A stretch of DNA of 64,000 bases from Antrihabitans stalagmiti. GTDB lineage: Bacteria > Actinomycetota > Actinomycetes > Mycobacteriales > Mycobacteriaceae. The notes beneath the pieces were generated by a model. The model was given only the letters and a program-made list of their open reading frames with translations, did not search any database and had not been told where the DNA came from. Below, one piece after another: positions 10,138-21,538 of the stretch (the first letter of the stretch is position 1; the number at the start of each line of letters is the position of its first letter). Location of the stretch: NCBI RefSeq assembly GCF_016482825.1, contig NZ_JAEMNV010000002.1, positions 885,226 through 949,225 of the forward strand, given 5' to 3'. Position numbers and translations under genes: made by a program.

Positions 10138-13100
10138 CTAGTTCGCGAGGTCGTCGACCGTCGCAGCTTCGTTCCTGGAAAGGTTGATTCCCAGGTTCGC
10201 TGCGGCACGCTCGAGATCTTCGTCGTCGCCGTCGGCCATCGTGATGGCTGCACCGTCCGAGGACAGCACCTCCACGTTGAGGCACAACGACTGCAGCTCC
10301 TTGAGGAGCACCTTGAACGACTCCGGAATACCAGGCTCAGGGATGTTCTCGCCCTTGACGATCGCCTCGTACACCTTCACTCGACCGACCACGTCGTCCG
10401 ACTTGATGGTCAGCAGTTCCTGCAGCGTGTAAGCCGCGCCGTAGGCCTGCATCGCCCAGCACTCCATCTCACCGAAGCGCTGGCCACCGAACTGGGCCTT
10501 ACCACCGAGGGGCTGCTGCGTGATCATCGAGTACGGCCCGGTCGAACGAGCGTGGATCTTGTCGTCGACCAAGTGGTGCAGCTTGATGATGTACATGTAG
10601 CCGACCGAAACCGGGTACGGGAACGGCTCGCCGGAACGTCCGTCGAACAACGTCGCCTTGCCGTCGGCGCCGACCATCTGCACACCGTCACGGTTGGGCA
10701 GCGTCGACTCCAGCAGACCTGTGAGTTCCTTCTCCTGCGCACCGTCGAACACCGGAGTCGCGATGTTGGAATCCGGACCCGCAGCCAGCATCTCTTCGGG
10801 AAGAGTTGCTGCCCAGTCGGGACGCGTTCCGTCACTTGCGATCTGGATGTTCCAGCCGGTCTTGCCGATCCACCCGAGGTGGGTCTCCAAGATCTGACCG
10901 ATGTTCATACGACGCGGCACACCGTGCGTGTTCAGGATGATGTCGACAGGGGTTCCGTCGGGCAGGAACGGCATGTCCTCAGCGGGGAGGATCTTGCCGA
11001 TGACGCCCTTGTTGCCGTGTCGGCCGGCGAGCTTGTCGCCGTCCTGAATCTTGCGCTTCTGTGCCACGTAGACGCGGACCAGTTCGTTGACGCCGGGAGG
11101 CAGATCGTCGTCGTCATCGCGGGAGAACACCCGGATGCCGATGACCTTGCCGGACTCGCCGTGCGGAACCTTGAGCGACGTGTCACGAACCTCGCGGGCC
11201 TTCTCACCGAAGATCGCGCGCAACAGGCGCTCTTCCGGTGTCAGCTCCGTCTCGCCCTTCGGCGTGACCTTGCCGACCAGCACGTCGCCGTCACGAACCT
11301 CGGCACCGATGCGGACGATGCCGCGATCGTCGAGATCCGCGAGGACCTCGTCGGAGACGTTCGGGATGTCCCGAGTGATCTCCTCTGCGCCCAGCTTCGT
11401 GTCGCGAGCATCGATCTCGTGCTCTTCGATGTGGATCGAGGTGAGAACGTCCTCTTCCACGAGGCGCTGCGACAGGATGATCGCGTCCTCGTAGTTGTGG
11501 CCTTCCCACGGCATGATCGCCACGAGCAGGTTCTTACCGAGTGCCATTTCACCGTTTTCGGTGCATGGTCCGTCGGCGAGTACCTGGCCCTTCTCGACCC
11601 GTGCACCTTCGTCCACGATCGGCCGCTGGTTCGCGCAGGTGCCCTGGTTGGAGCGGGCGAACTTGCGCATCCGGTAGCTCTTGCGAGTGCCGTCGTCGGC
11701 CATCACCGTGACGTAGTCGGCCGAAACCTCTTCGACCACACCGCTCTTCTCGGTGATGATGACGTCGCCTGCGTCGATCGCCGCGCGCAGTTCCATGCCG
11801 GTACCGACGAGCGGCGCCTCGGAACGAACGAGCGGAACCGCCTGACGCTGCATGTTCGCACCCATCAGGGCGCGGTTTGCATCGTCGTGCTCGAGGAACG
11901 GAATCATCGCGGTTGCGACGGACACCATCTGTCGCGGCGAGACGTCCATGTAGTCGACGTTGGTCGACAGGACGAACTCGACTTCGCCACCCTTACGACG
12001 AACGAGAATGCGCTCGTCGGTGAAGTGACCGTCGGCGTCGATCGGCGAGTTCGCCTGAGCAACGACGTGGCGGTCCTCTTCGTCGGCGGTGAGGTAGTCG
12101 ACGTGATCGGTGACCTGACCCTCGACGACCTTGCGGTACGGCGTCTCGATGAAGCCGAACGGGTTGACCCGTGCGTACACCGACAGCGAACCGATCAGGC
12201 CGATGTTCGGGCCTTCAGGGGTCTCGATCGGGCACATACGGCCGTAGTGGCTGTGGTGCACGTCGCGAACCTCGAGGCCGGCACGCTCACGAGACAGACC
12301 ACCGGGGCCAAGAGCCGACAGGCGACGCTTGTGGGTGAGACCCGACAACGGGTTGTTCTGGTCCATGAACTGCGACAGCTGCGAAGTTCCGAAGAACTCC
12401 TTGATCGCGGCGACGACGGGACGGATGTTGATCAGGGTCTGCGGCGTGATCGCCTCGACGTCCTGAGTCGTCATCCGCTCGCGAACGACACGCTCCATAC
12501 GAGACAGACCGACGCGGATCTGATTCTGGATCAGCTCGCCGACCGTACGAAGACGACGATTACCGAAGTGATCGATGTCGTCGACCTCGACGGGAACCTC
12601 GATGCCACCGGGAGCCGTCATCGACTGATCGCCCGCATGCAGGTGAACCAGGTACTCGATGGTGGCGACGATGTCTTCTTCGGTGAGAACCGACGACGTG
12701 ATCGGCTCGCCCGTGTGGATGCCGAGCTTCTTGTTGATCTTGTAGCGACCGACACGAGCCAGGTCGTAGCGCTTCTCCTTGAAGAACAGGTTCTCCAGCA
12801 GAGTCTGCGCGCTTTCCTTCGTTGGCGGCTCGCCCGGACGCAGCTTGCGGTAGATGTCGAGCAGGGCCTCGTCGGTACCTGCCGTGTTGTCCTTCTCGAG
12901 GGTCGCCATCATGATCTCGGAGAAGCCGAAGCGCTCCGTGATCTGCTCGGTGGACCAACCAAGGGCCTTCAGCAGCACGGTGACCGGCTGACGACGCTTG
13001 CGATCGATACGGACACCAACGGTGTCGCGCTTGTCCACGTCGAACTCGAGCCATGCGCCACGACCCGGAATGACCTTCACGCTGTGGAGGTCTTTTTCCG

Positions 13101-13626
13101 TCGTCTTGTCGATGTTGTGCTCGAAGTACACACCCGGCGAACGAACGAGCTGGCTGACTACCACGCGCTCGGTGCCGTTGATGATGAACGTGCCCTTGTC
13201 GGTCATCATCGGGAAATCTCCCATGAAGACCGTCTGGCTCTTGATCTCGCCAGTGTTGTTGTTGATGAATTCGGCGGTGACGAACAACGGCGCCGCGTAG
13301 GTCATGTCCTTGTCTTTGCACTCATCGGTCGAGGCCTTGACCTCGTCGAAGCGTGGGTCCGAGAAGGACAACGACATGGATCCCGAGAAGTCCTCGATCG
13401 GGGACAGCTCGGTGAGGATCTCCTCCAAACCACCTGCGAGTGCGTTGTCGCCGCGTGCGGTTGCACGTTCACGCCAAGCCGGCGAACCGACCAACCATTC
13501 GAACGAATCTGTTTGTAGGTCGAGCAACCCAGGAACTTCCAGGGGCTCACGAATCTTTGCAAAAGAAACCCTAGGCGGGGCTCCGGGAATACCGGCATTG
13601 GCCTTGGTCTGGCTAGAGACTGCCAA
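10138..13626 (-). CDS. rpoB: DNA-directed RNA polymerase subunit beta
   Basis: About 1162 residues. The conserved start of the fold reads [20 protein letters not shown]. The rifampicin pocket ([15 protein letters not shown] ... [14 protein letters not shown]) has wild-type Asp, His and Ser at the main resistance positions, so the enzyme should be rifampicin-sensitive. The C-terminal half carries the usual [18 protein letters not shown]. Start choice: TTG 13626 is preceded by GGAAGGA at 6 nt; GTG 13644 and an upstream ATG 13662 in the same frame would add 6 or 12 residues. The same TTG versus upstream-start ambiguity exists in M. tuberculosis. Confidence 0.98.
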   Translation of the reverse strand: MAVSSQTKANAGIPGAPPRVSFAKIREPLEVPGLLDLQTDSFEWLVGSPAWRERATARGDNALAGGLEEILTELSPIEDFSGSMSLSFSDPRFDEVKASTDECKDKDMTYAAPLFVTAEFINNNTGEIKSQTVFMGDFPMMTDKGTFIINGTERVVVSQLVRSPGVYFEHNIDKTTEKDLHSVKVIPGRGAWLEFDVDKRDTVGVRIDRKRRQPVTVLLKALGWSTEQITERFGFSEIMMATLEKDNTAGTDEALLDIYRKLRPGEPPTKESAQTLLENLFFKEKRYDLARVGRYKINKKLGIHTGEPITSSVLTEEDIVATIEYLVHLHAGDQSMTAPGGIEVPVEVDDIDHFGNRRLRTVGELIQNQIRVGLSRMERVVRERMTTQDVEAITPQTLINIRPVVAAIKEFFGTSQLSQFMDQNNPLSGLTHKRRLSALGPGGLSRERAGLEVRDVHHSHYGRMCPIETPEGPNIGLIGSLSVYARVNPFGFIETPYRKVVEGQVTDHVDYLTADEEDRHVVAQANSPIDADGHFTDERILVRRKGGEVEFVLSTNVDYMDVSPRQMVSVATAMIPFLEHDDANRALMGANMQRQAVPLVRSEAPLVGTGMELRAAIDAGDVIITEKSGVVEEVSADYVTVMADDGTRKSYRMRKFARSNQGTCANQRPIVDEGARVEKGQVLADGPCTENGEMALGKNLLVAIMPWEGHNYEDAIILSQRLVEEDVLTSIHIEEHEIDARDTKLGAEEITRDIPNVSDEVLADLDDRGIVRIGAEVRDGDVLVGKVTPKGETELTPEERLLRAIFGEKAREVRDTSLKVPHGESGKVIGIRVFSRDDDDDLPPGVNELVRVYVAQKRKIQDGDKLAGRHGNKGVIGKILPAEDMPFLPDGTPVDIILNTHGVPRRMNIGQILETHLGWIGKTGWNIQIASDGTRPDWAATLPEEMLAAGPDSNIATPVFDGAQEKELTGLLESTLPNRDGVQMVGADGKATLFDGRSGEPFPYPVSVGYMYIIKLHHLVDDKIHARSTGPYSMITQQPLGGKAQFGGQRFGEMECWAMQAYGAAYTLQELLTIKSDDVVGRVKVYEAIVKGENIPEPGIPESFKVLLKELQSLCLNVEVLSSDGAAITMADGDDEDLERAAANLGINLSRNEAATVDDLAN

Positions 13627-14106
13627 GATGCGTCCTTCCAGCACCTCACGCGGGCCACGCAAATCGCGTGACCTTCGCTCGTATCTGCTTGTTCTGCGGG
13701 GCGTTTTCTAAACTGATCGGGCACGGAGCTGGATGACGCCCGAACGGAAATACGCCCGCAACATGAAGTAAGCGGCACCCGAGAGTGACACTTTCAGCCA
13801 AGCAGTTGAGGGGTGGACAGGAGGCAGCCAGCGCAACGTCCAAAACTACACCGAATCTCGACATATGTCGAGCGGCGCACCAAAAGTAACATCCGAGCTG
13901 GGCGTCCGTGCGGTAACGACGCTGGTTGCCAGCGAGCAGTAATACAAATCACTGCTCTGGCGAAGCACCGCTCGGCCCGCGATCTCTCGCATGTCTCGCC
14001 ACTAGAGTGACGCCTCATCCCGCCCGCGTCAAGGCTTCTTACGGCGTTTTACGCAATCCGATCAGGGGAAATGCGCCATGCATCGCCGCTCCATCGTTTT
14101 GGAACG
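13627..14106. other. 480-bp non-coding region upstream of rpoB
   Basis: No convincing gene is seen. It contains the rpoB leader (roughly 210 nt if the promoter at 13843-13872 is used), a 16-bp perfect palindrome at that promoter, and GC-rich sequence reaching the mkl terminator. Short open frames here are poorly supported and lack ribosome-binding sites. Confidence 0.7.
13843..13872 (-). promoter_or_regulatory. Candidate rpoB promoter overlapped by a 16-bp palindrome
   Basis: Read on the minus strand, TCGACA (13866-13871) is separated by 17 nt from TAGTTT (13843-13848), a good housekeeping-sigma spacing. CTCGACATATGTCGAG (13857-13872) is a perfect palindrome covering the -35 box and part of the spacer, a typical repressor or activator site. 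The binding protein is unknown. Transcription would start near 13836. Confidence 0.6.
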
Positions 14107-14147
14107 CAAAATCCGCCGAGGCTCAGGAAAACCTGGCCTCGGCGGAT
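14107..14147 (-). terminator. Terminator downstream of mkl
   Basis: Arms 14111-14122 and 14136-14147 (ATCCGCCGAGGC and its exact complement) form a 12-bp stem, followed on the minus strand by a T-run (AAAA on the plus strand at 14108-14111). It lies 14 nt after the mkl stop. Confidence 0.85.
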
Positions 14148-14160
14148 CTCGAGTCGAACG

Positions 14161-15285
14161 CTATTGCTTGCGCAGGGAAGGCGAAGATTCGTAGCCGCCC
14201 TCGTTGTAAGTCGGCAGCACCTGGGTGTCCTGGTTGCTGTTGTCGTGCTGATCGCCGTTGTCGTACTGATCGCCGTTGTCGTAGGTCGAGTACTGCTGCG
14301 TGTCCTGCGTTGCGTCGAGGTCGTTCTGGATCGCGACCTGAGCGGCGTGCGGCAGCGTGTGCATGATCTCGCGAACTCGGGCCTGGCGGCGATCGATCGC
14401 CTTGCGGTGCGGCATACCCGGCGTTGCGACCATCTGCGGCACGATGCCCTCGACGTCTTCCACGCCACCGGCATGGTGACCGGCATCGGCGAGAGCCTGC
14501 TCCTGCGCCATCTGCGCCTCGTCCTTTTCCTCGGACATACCGATCGGACCGATCATCCGACCGTTGAGGAACTGCTTGACGACGGGCTCGTCGGAGGTCA
14601 ACAGCACTTCGCGGGGTCCGAACATCACCAGGTTGCGACGGAACAGCATGCCGATGTTGTCCGGCACCGTACGAGCGAGGTTGATGTTGTGCGACACGAT
14701 CAGGAACGTCGCGTCGATCTGCGCGTTGATGTCGAGGAACAACTGGCTGATGTAGGTCGTACGCACCGGATCGAGACCCGAGTCGGGCTCGTCGACCAGG
14801 ATGATCTCCGGATCGAGTACCAGAGCACGCGCCAGGCCGGCGCGCTTGCGCATACCGCCGGAGATCTCGCCGGGCAGCTTGCCCTCGGCGCCGGTCAGAC
14901 CGACCAGGTCCAACTTCTCCATGACGACCTTGCGGATGTCGGATTCGGACTTCTTGGTGTGCTCGCGCAACGGGAACGCCACGTTGTCGAACAGGTCCAT
15001 CGAGCCGAAGAGTGCACCGTCCTGGAAGAGGACGCCGAACAGTTTGCGGATCTCGTACAGCTCCTTGTTGGAGCACGTCGTGATGTTGGTGTCACCGATG
15101 AAGATCTCGCCCTCTTCGGGCTTGAGCAGACCGATCAGCGACTTCAGGAACACGGACTTACCCGTGCCCGACGGGCCGACCATCAGGCTGATCTCACCCG
15201 GAGGGATGTTCAGCGTGACGTTCTGCCAGATATTTTGCCGTCCGAAAGACTTACTGATGCCTTCGGTCCTGACTGCTACGCCCAC
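14161..15285 (-). CDS. mkl: Mkl/MceG-type ATPase for Mce lipid importers
   Basis: 374 residues. GTG 15285 is chosen because GGAGG precedes it by 5 nt and the resulting MGVAVRTEGISKSFG aligns with the start of mycobacterial Mkl. Walker A is GPSGTGKS, then LFGVLFQDGALFGSM, signature SGGMRKRAGLARAL, Walker B ILVDEPDSGLD and switch His in LIVSHNINLARTVPDN. The C-terminal extension (GPIGMSEEKDEAQMAQEQAL onward) is characteristic of the Mce-specific ATPase. The last ~50 residues are low-complexity and rich in Asp, Asn, Gln and Tyr (repeated YDNGDQ). It energises Mce complexes encoded elsewhere; location near rpoB matches mycobacteria. Confidence 0.95.
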   Translation of the reverse strand: MGVAVRTEGISKSFGRQNIWQNVTLNIPPGEISLMVGPSGTGKSVFLKSLIGLLKPEEGEIFIGDTNITTCSNKELYEIRKLFGVLFQDGALFGSMDLFDNVAFPLREHTKKSESDIRKVVMEKLDLVGLTGAEGKLPGEISGGMRKRAGLARALVLDPEIILVDEPDSGLDPVRTTYISQLFLDINAQIDATFLIVSHNINLARTVPDNIGMLFRRNLVMFGPREVLLTSDEPVVKQFLNGRMIGPIGMSEEKDEAQMAQEQALADAGHHAGGVEDVEGIVPQMVATPGMPHRKAIDRRQARVREIMHTLPHAAQVAIQNDLDATQDTQQYSTYDNGDQYDNGDQHDNSNQDTQVLPTYNEGGYESSPSLRKQ

Positions 15286-15408
15286 GCCAACCTCCACATT
15301 CGAACAGACACAACCCATCGACACGAGCCTGACCCGAGCCATTGTGCGTTCGGACACTGTATCCCAAGGGGTGTGCCTCAGGTGACAGTGCTTGCAAACC
15401 CGCAACAC

Positions 15409-15444
15409 AAACGAAAGCGGGCGACCCCCGAAGGGATCGCCCGC
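15409..15444 (-). terminator. Terminator downstream of rplL
   Basis: GC-rich stem of 12 bp with one wobble position (15417-15428 and 15433-15444), with a short CGAA loop on the plus strand. On the minus strand it is followed by TTTCGTTTG. It lies 33 nt past the rplL stop and closes the rplJ-rplL unit. Confidence 0.8.
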
Positions 15445-15477
15445 CTGGCGTAGGCGCTCGACGAGCGTTTCGCCGAA

Positions 15478-15864
<387 letters not shown>

Positions 15865-15960
15865 GATGGCGGTCCTTCCTTTTGGTTCCAGTCGCTGATC
15901 CCGCGACCTGGATTGCACGCGCAGCGTGCGTGGTGGTTATGCGTGATGCGCGGGTGCGGA

Positions 15961-16545
15961 TCAGCTTTCGGTAGCAACTTCGGCAGCGTCGGTCGCTTCG
16001 GCGGTTTCGGAAACCGCCGGAGCACCCTCTGCTGCTTGCCTCTTCTCCTGCAACGCAACGGCCAAGCGGGCCACCTGCGATGCGGGAGCGTTGAACAGAA
16101 CTGCGGCCTTGACCAAGTTGCCCTTCATCGCGCCGGCAAGCTTCGCCAACAGGATCTCGCGAGACTCGAGGTCCGCGATCCGGTTGATCTCGTCCACGGA
16201 CAGCGCACGGCCGTCCATGTAGCCGCCCTTGATGATCAGCGCCTTGTTGTCCTTTGCGAAGGCTTTGATCGCCTTCGCTGCGTCGACCGGTTCGCCGTTG
16301 ACGAATGCAATGGCGGTCGGACCGACGAACAAGTCGTCGAGGCCTTCCACGCCCGCTTCAGCAGCGGCACGCTTGACCAGGGTGTTCTTGGCGACGGAGT
16401 AGGTAGCGTTCGCGCCGAGCGCACGCCGCAGATCAGTGATCTTTCCTACGGACAGACCACGGTATTCCGTGACAACCGCTGCGGTGGAACCTTTGAACTG
16501 CTCCGTGATCTCCGCTACCGCGGTGACCTTCTCAGGCTTTGCCAT
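15961..16545 (-). CDS. rplJ: 50S ribosomal protein L10
   Basis: 194 residues from ATG 16545 with GAGAGGAGG upstream. It starts [13 protein letters not shown] and contains the rRNA-binding [18 protein letters not shown] and [13 protein letters not shown]. The C-terminus (from about residue 175) is an Ala/Glu-rich tail. It anchors L7/L12 dimers and is the usual autogenous regulator of the rplJL mRNA. A structured leader precedes it. Confidence 0.97.
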   Translation of the reverse strand: MAKPEKVTAVAEITEQFKGSTAAVVTEYRGLSVGKITDLRRALGANATYSVAKNTLVKRAAAEAGVEGLDDLFVGPTAIAFVNGEPVDAAKAIKAFAKDNKALIIKGGYMDGRALSVDEINRIADLESREILLAKLAGAMKGNLVKAAVLFNAPASQVARLAVALQEKRQAAEGAPAVSETAEATDAAEVATES

Positions 16546-16690
16546 ACTTCGCCTCCTCTCGTGACGGTCAGTACTTCTTGGACCCTGTTCGACCGAAAGC
16601 CGTTGGCGGTCAGGCAAAGTAGGAAGGGAGGAGAGAATGCAAAACGCCCCGGTGCAGGGCACACGGGGCGTATCAGGACGCAACGCAAAA
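16546..16690 (-). promoter_or_regulatory. rplJ leader with attenuator-like hairpin (probable L10 leader)
   Basis: About 100 nt upstream of rplJ the minus strand folds into ACGCCCCG (16671-16664), a 12-nt loop, CGGGGCGT (16651-16644), then TTT, a terminator-like hairpin. The nearest gene upstream, at 16918, runs the other way, so nothing needs terminating there. Attenuation inside an L10-type leader is the simplest reading. An exact match to the L10-leader RNA family was not tested. Confidence 0.55.
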
Positions 16691-16917
16691 GCGTCGCAAT
16701 CCCTACCTCGATCTCCTGCGTGGGTCGCCGGACAATGCTTTCCGGACCTTCAACTGTGCTGTACAAGCCACAGTGACCAACGGTCTTGGGTAGAACGTGA
16801 TTGGGTGGCTGCCGAAATGCTCGACGGCCGTCCGTTAGAGTACCCGACCCAGGCGTGAACGGCCAAAACGCCTACAGTCGGGCGGAGAACGACCGACGAC
16901 GATTGTGAGGGTCACCG

Positions 16918-17826
16918 ATGACGCAGGACATTCGACGCGGCACAGCGGAGGCCAACGGGCTGACGCTCGCATACGAGGACATGGGCGATATCGACGCACC
17001 GCCGGTGCTGCTCATCATGGGCTTCAGCGCACAGCTCACACTGTGGCCGACCGAATTCTGCGACCTTCTTGTCGATGCAGGCTACCGGGTGATCCGTTTC
17101 GACAATCGCGACATCGGCCTCTCGACCAAGATGGACGGAACCCGGGTATCCGGCTCGATGCTGCTTCGCATGGCGCTCTTCGAAATCGGCAGGCCAAGCG
17201 CGGTGCCGTACACCCTCACCGACATGGCCGCCGACACCCGAGGCCTGCTCGACCACCTCGGCATCGACTCGGCCCACGTCGTCGGCGCATCGATGGGCGG
17301 GATGATCGCACAGGTACTCGCCGCACAGAGTCCGGACCGCGTTCGCACCCTCGGCATCATCTTCTCCAGCACGAACCAACCGTTCCTACCGCCTCCCGCG
17401 CCCCTTGCGCTCAAGGCACTGCTGTCGAGCCCCGGCAAGAACCCGACGCGAGACGACGTCGTCAAGCTGATCATGCGAGGTCAACAAGCAATCGGCAGCC
17501 CGGCGTATCGGGTGTCCGCCGAGGTCGCCGCCCAACGTGCAGGTGAGAGTTACGACCGCAGCTACCACCCGGCAGGCGTCGTCCGGCAGTTCGGCGCGGT
17601 TACAGGTAGCGGCAGCCTGCTTCGCTTTACGAAGAAGATCGACAAGCCGACCGTCGTGATCCACGGTGCCAAGGACCCACTCATCCGTCCTGCAGCAGGC
17701 AAGGCCGTCGCTCGCGCGATCAAAGGTGCGACGCTGCACATCATCGACGGCATGGGCCACGACCTACCCGTAGAACTGCTGCCGCGGATCACCGGACTGC
17801 TGGTGGAAAACTTCGAACGTGCCTAG
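16918..17826 (+). CDS. lipG: Alpha/beta hydrolase, LipG-like
   Basis: 302 residues. Oxyanion-side motif LLIMGFSAQ, nucleophile elbow GASMGGM (Ser in GxSxG, about residue 123), acidic residue in VIHGAKDPLIRP and catalytic His in DGMGHDLP give a full triad. The sequence pattern (YEDMGDIDAPPVLLIMGFS, YDRSYHPAGVVRQFGAVTGSGS) matches mycobacterial LipG, which also sits near rplJ-rplL. No signal peptide, so cytosolic. It is convergent with the next gene, sharing a CTAG in which both stop codons overlap. Esterase or lipase activity is family-based; the substrate is unknown. Confidence 0.88.
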   Translation: MTQDIRRGTAEANGLTLAYEDMGDIDAPPVLLIMGFSAQLTLWPTEFCDLLVDAGYRVIRFDNRDIGLSTKMDGTRVSGSMLLRMALFEIGRPSAVPYTLTDMAADTRGLLDHLGIDSAHVVGASMGGMIAQVLAAQSPDRVRTLGIIFSSTNQPFLPPPAPLALKALLSSPGKNPTRDDVVKLIMRGQQAIGSPAYRVSAEVAAQRAGESYDRSYHPAGVVRQFGAVTGSGSLLRFTKKIDKPTVVIHGAKDPLIRPAAGKAVARAIKGATLHIIDGMGHDLPVELLPRITGLLVENFERA

Positions 17827-18491
17827 TCGACGGTGTCTGCGTCGATGATCTCGGCAACGTCGGCCGCCTCCGCGATGTCGCGCTCGCTCCTGACGGTCCG
17901 CGGCGCAGGTCTGCGCTTCATCCCCGGCATCCGCATCGCGAAATCGCGCAACGGCTCGACAGCGACCGACAGCAACTGCGCCGACTCGTCGACGGCCTTG
18001 ATCGGACGGTCCAGTGATTCGATCACGGGTCCGATCCTCGCGATACGTTCCAAAGAGTCGGTGACGCGCTCGATGATGCCGCCGTCTTCGACGAGTTGCT
18101 GGATCAAACCCTGCTCCGCAAGTAGCTGATCAAGCACACCACCCTTGGCAAGAACTCGTTCCAGGGCACCATCGTCGGACAGCAGACGCTCCAATGGACC
18201 ACCCGGTGCCGTGACGCGATCCACCGCGCCACCGGGTTCCATCAACCGATCCAGCGGGCCGCCGGGCGTCGACAGTCTCGCAACGATGCCGTCCTCGGCG
18301 AGCAAGCGATCGAGCACCCCACCCGGCGCCATCGCCTTGCCGAGCGGTTGGTCGGCGGCCGTCATCGTCGACACCTGATTCGCCATCCGAAGTGGACCAT
18401 CGGGGTCGACCAATTTGGCAACACCGATGCTCGCCTCGCCGAACGCGATAGCAACACGGACGGGGAACGTAATCACGTCGAACAGACCCAT
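17823..18491 (-). CDS. Decapeptide-repeat protein, hypothetical
   Basis: 222 residues, no family recognised. Residues 58-147 are nine consecutive ten-residue units with no gaps: GVLDRLLAED, GIVARLSTPG, GPLDRLMEPG, GAVDRVTAPG, GPLERLLSDD, GALERVLAKG, GVLDQLLAEQ, GLIQQLVEDG, GIIERVTDSL. The pattern is Gly at position 1, hydrophobics at 2-3 and 6-7, acidic at 4 and often Arg at 5. The N-terminus (LFDVITFPVRVAIAFGEASI) is amphipathic or hydrophobic and may touch the membrane; the C-terminus is basic then acidic (MKRRPAPRTVRSERD). The stop overlaps that of the convergent hydrolase in CTAG. It lies just downstream of rplA on the same strand, beyond the rplA terminator. Confidence 0.75.
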   Translation of the reverse strand: MGLFDVITFPVRVAIAFGEASIGVAKLVDPDGPLRMANQVSTMTAADQPLGKAMAPGGVLDRLLAEDGIVARLSTPGGPLDRLMEPGGAVDRVTAPGGPLERLLSDDGALERVLAKGGVLDQLLAEQGLIQQLVEDGGIIERVTDSLERIARIGPVIESLDRPIKAVDESAQLLSVAVEPLRDFAMRMPGMKRRPAPRTVRSERDIAEAADVAEIIDADTVD

Positions 18492-18546
18492 GAACGCAAA
18501 CCCTACTTCAGGCCCCGAAGCCGAATGCAGTCACACGAAACCAGAA

Positions 18547-18577
18547 ACGGCCGGTGCGCACTGCGCACCGGCCGTCG
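18547..18577 (-). terminator. Terminator of the rplK-rplA unit
   Basis: A perfect 14-bp stem (18547-18560 and 18562-18575, ACGGCCGGTGCGCA and complement) with a minimal loop, followed by TTTCTGG on the minus strand. It lies 19 nt after the rplA stop. Confidence 0.85.
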
Positions 18578-18595
18578 ATTCTGTGGAAGGACTTG

Positions 18596-19309
18596 CTACT
18601 CGGCATCCTCGAGGAGGTTGCGGGTACGGTTCGGATCCACCGGGATGCCCGGACCGGTGGTGGTCGAAACAGTAACCTTCTTCACGTAGCGACCCTTGGC
18701 CGACGACGGCTTCGCACGGAGGATCTCCTCCAGTGCCGCACCGTAGTTCGCAACCAGCTGAGCGTCGTCGAACGACGCCTTGCCGATGACGAAGTGCAGG
18801 TTGGCCTGCTTGTCGACGCGGAAGTTGATCTTGCCGCCCTTGATGTCGTTGACAGCCTTCGTGACGTCCATCGTGACCGTGCCGGTCTTCGGGTTCGGCA
18901 TCAAACCACGCGGTCCGAGGACACGCGCGATACGGCCGACCTTGGCCATCTGATCCGGCGTCGCGATAGCGGCGTCGAAATCGAGCCAGCCACCCTGGAT
19001 CCGCTCGATCAGATCCTCGGCGCCGACTGCGTCCGCACCAGCGGCCTCAGCCTCGACAGCCTTCTCGCCTGCGGCGAAGACGATCACACGAGCGGTCTTG
19101 CCCGTGCCGTGGGGAAGGTTGACCGTGCCGCGAACCATCTGATCCGCCTTGCGTGGATCCACGCCGAGTCGAACGGCAACCTCGACGGTTGCGTCCGTGT
19201 TCTTCGTCGCGGTGTCCTTCGCAAGCTTCGCTGCCTGCAGCGGGCTGTACAGAACGCTCTGATCCACCTTCGCGGCGGCTTCGAGATACGCCTTACTTCG
19301 TTTTGCCAT
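18596..19309 (-). CDS. rplA: 50S ribosomal protein L1
   Basis: 237 residues, standard length. It begins [16 protein letters not shown] and contains the L1 signature region ([23 protein letters not shown], split here only for description) and the RNA-binding N/C-terminal lobe ([20 protein letters not shown]). It binds 23S rRNA at the L1 stalk and may repress its own operon mRNA. It lies 80 nt after rplK on the same strand. Confidence 0.98.
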   Translation of the reverse strand: MAKRSKAYLEAAAKVDQSVLYSPLQAAKLAKDTATKNTDATVEVAVRLGVDPRKADQMVRGTVNLPHGTGKTARVIVFAAGEKAVEAEAAGADAVGAEDLIERIQGGWLDFDAAIATPDQMAKVGRIARVLGPRGLMPNPKTGTVTMDVTKAVNDIKGGKINFRVDKQANLHFVIGKASFDDAQLVANYGAALEEILRAKPSSAKGRYVKKVTVSTTTGPGIPVDPNRTRNLLEDAE

Positions 19310-19389
19310 GTTCTCTGTCCTTACGCTCTTGTATTCGGCAGTTGTGGTTTACGAGCCTGGCCGGCTCTCCCACACGTTCGTTGTAGTTC

Positions 19390-19827
19390 TTAACCCTCGA
19401 CCGTGATACCCATCGAACGCGCTGTGCCCGCAATGATCTTCGCGGCCGCTTCGATGTCGTTCGAGTTCAGGTCTTCCTGCTTCGTCTTCGCGATCTCACG
19501 AACCTGATCCATGGTCACCTTGGCGACCTTGGTCTTGTGCGGTTCGCCGGAACCCTTCTGCACACCGGCAGCCTTGAGCAGCAGGCGGGCAGCAGGCGGA
19601 GTCTTCAACTTGAAGTCGAAGGTCCGATCCTCGTACACCGAGATCTCGACAGGCACGACGTTGCCACGCTGCGACTCGGTCGCCGCGTTGTACGCCTTGC
19701 AGAATTCCATGATGTTGACGCCGTGCTGGCCGAGCGCGGGACCCACTGGAGGAGCTGGGTTCGCCATACCGGCCTGGATCTGAAGCTTGATGATCCCGGC
19801 GAGCTTCTTCTTCTTCTTGGGGGGCAT
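19390..19827 (-). CDS. rplK: 50S ribosomal protein L11
   Basis: 145 residues. N-terminal domain ([20 protein letters not shown], the thiostrepton-binding region with the Pro pair) and C-terminal rRNA-binding domain ([20 protein letters not shown] ... [12 protein letters not shown]). A Lys-rich start [11 protein letters not shown] is normal in actinobacteria. It is 83 nt downstream of nusG, giving the classic secE-nusG-rplK-rplA order. Confidence 0.98.
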
Positions 19828-19910
19828 CTCTCGTGTTTCCTTGTTTGTGTATTGCTCGGGTTTCTTGCGCTAGCAGTGCAAGTCTTTTGAGTGGCCGACT
19901 ATTCCGCGGG

Positions 19911-20735
<825 letters not shown>

Positions 20736-20803
20736 TTAGTCGTCACGTAGGTCTGTGGGGCGCCGGCAGTTGTGGTGGTCGCTCCCGCAGGCTCCGCTCC
20801 TGT

Positions 20804-21244
20804 CTATCCGAACAGCCAGCTGACGCCCTTGATGAACGCCAGGTCCAATCCGCTGATGTAGGCAACCATGAAGACCACGAACACCAGAACAACACTTGTG
20901 TAGGTGACCATCTGCTTGCGGTTCGGCCAGATCACCTTGCGCAGTTCGGCAATCACTTCGCGCAAGAACCGGCGCAACCGCTTGAAGACGTTCTCCTGTT
21001 TGGTCCTGCTCGCGGTCGCGGACGATCTCGCACCAGCGGGCCGAGGCCTGCGGACCGTTGCCACCGCCGACGATGCCGAATCCGAAGATTCCGCTGTTCG
21101 TGTCCTGCGACTCGACCGCTTGCCGCTCGGCCGACTCACCGAGGCTTCGGCCTGCTCGGTCGCGTCATCTGCAGTCGGGTCGGCATTACCGGAGACCTTG
21201 TCCTCCGCGTCGCCGCCGTCGCGCGTGTCGCGCTCGTCGCTCAC
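20804..21244 (-). CDS. secE: Preprotein translocase subunit SecE
   Basis: 146 residues from GTG 21244, preceded by GAGAGGA. The upstream part of the open frame runs into the tRNA-Trp gene and is rejected. The first ~75 residues are a charged disordered extension; then the conserved amphipathic helix ([26 protein letters not shown]) and a single membrane span ([19 protein letters not shown]). It stabilises SecY in the Sec translocon. It sits between tRNA-Trp and nusG as in mycobacteria. Confidence 0.95.
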   Translation of the reverse strand: MSDERDTRDGGDAEDKVSGNADPTADDATEQAEASVSRPSGKRSSRRTRTAESSDSASSAVATVRRPRPAGARSSATASRTKQENVFKRLRRFLREVIAELRKVIWPNRKQMVTYTSVVLVFVVFMVAYISGLDLAFIKGVSWLFG

Positions 21245-21275
21245 CGTCGATCCTCTCAGTCGCTGACATCCAGGG

Positions 21276-21348
<73 letters not shown>

Positions 21349-21538
21349 TCGGACTGATCGATGTGCTCGCCCTCACCGCGCTGCGATGAACCCGAACTTT
21401 CGACCTGTCCGCTCTAGGTTCACATACGATGCGCGCCACCCTCGGTAGCCTGAACCAGCACTACAGGGCAGCGCGCAGCGCTGAGAAAACCCAGAAAACT
21501 TAGTGTACGTTACTGCCCGCGCCCGACCGAAATCGCGG

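Noticed and set aside
10090..13518. 1142-residue open frame antisense to rpoB
   Set aside because: It mirrors rpoB codon by codon, has no ribosome-binding site or recognisable domain, and such long antisense frames are common where GC-rich third positions remove stops.
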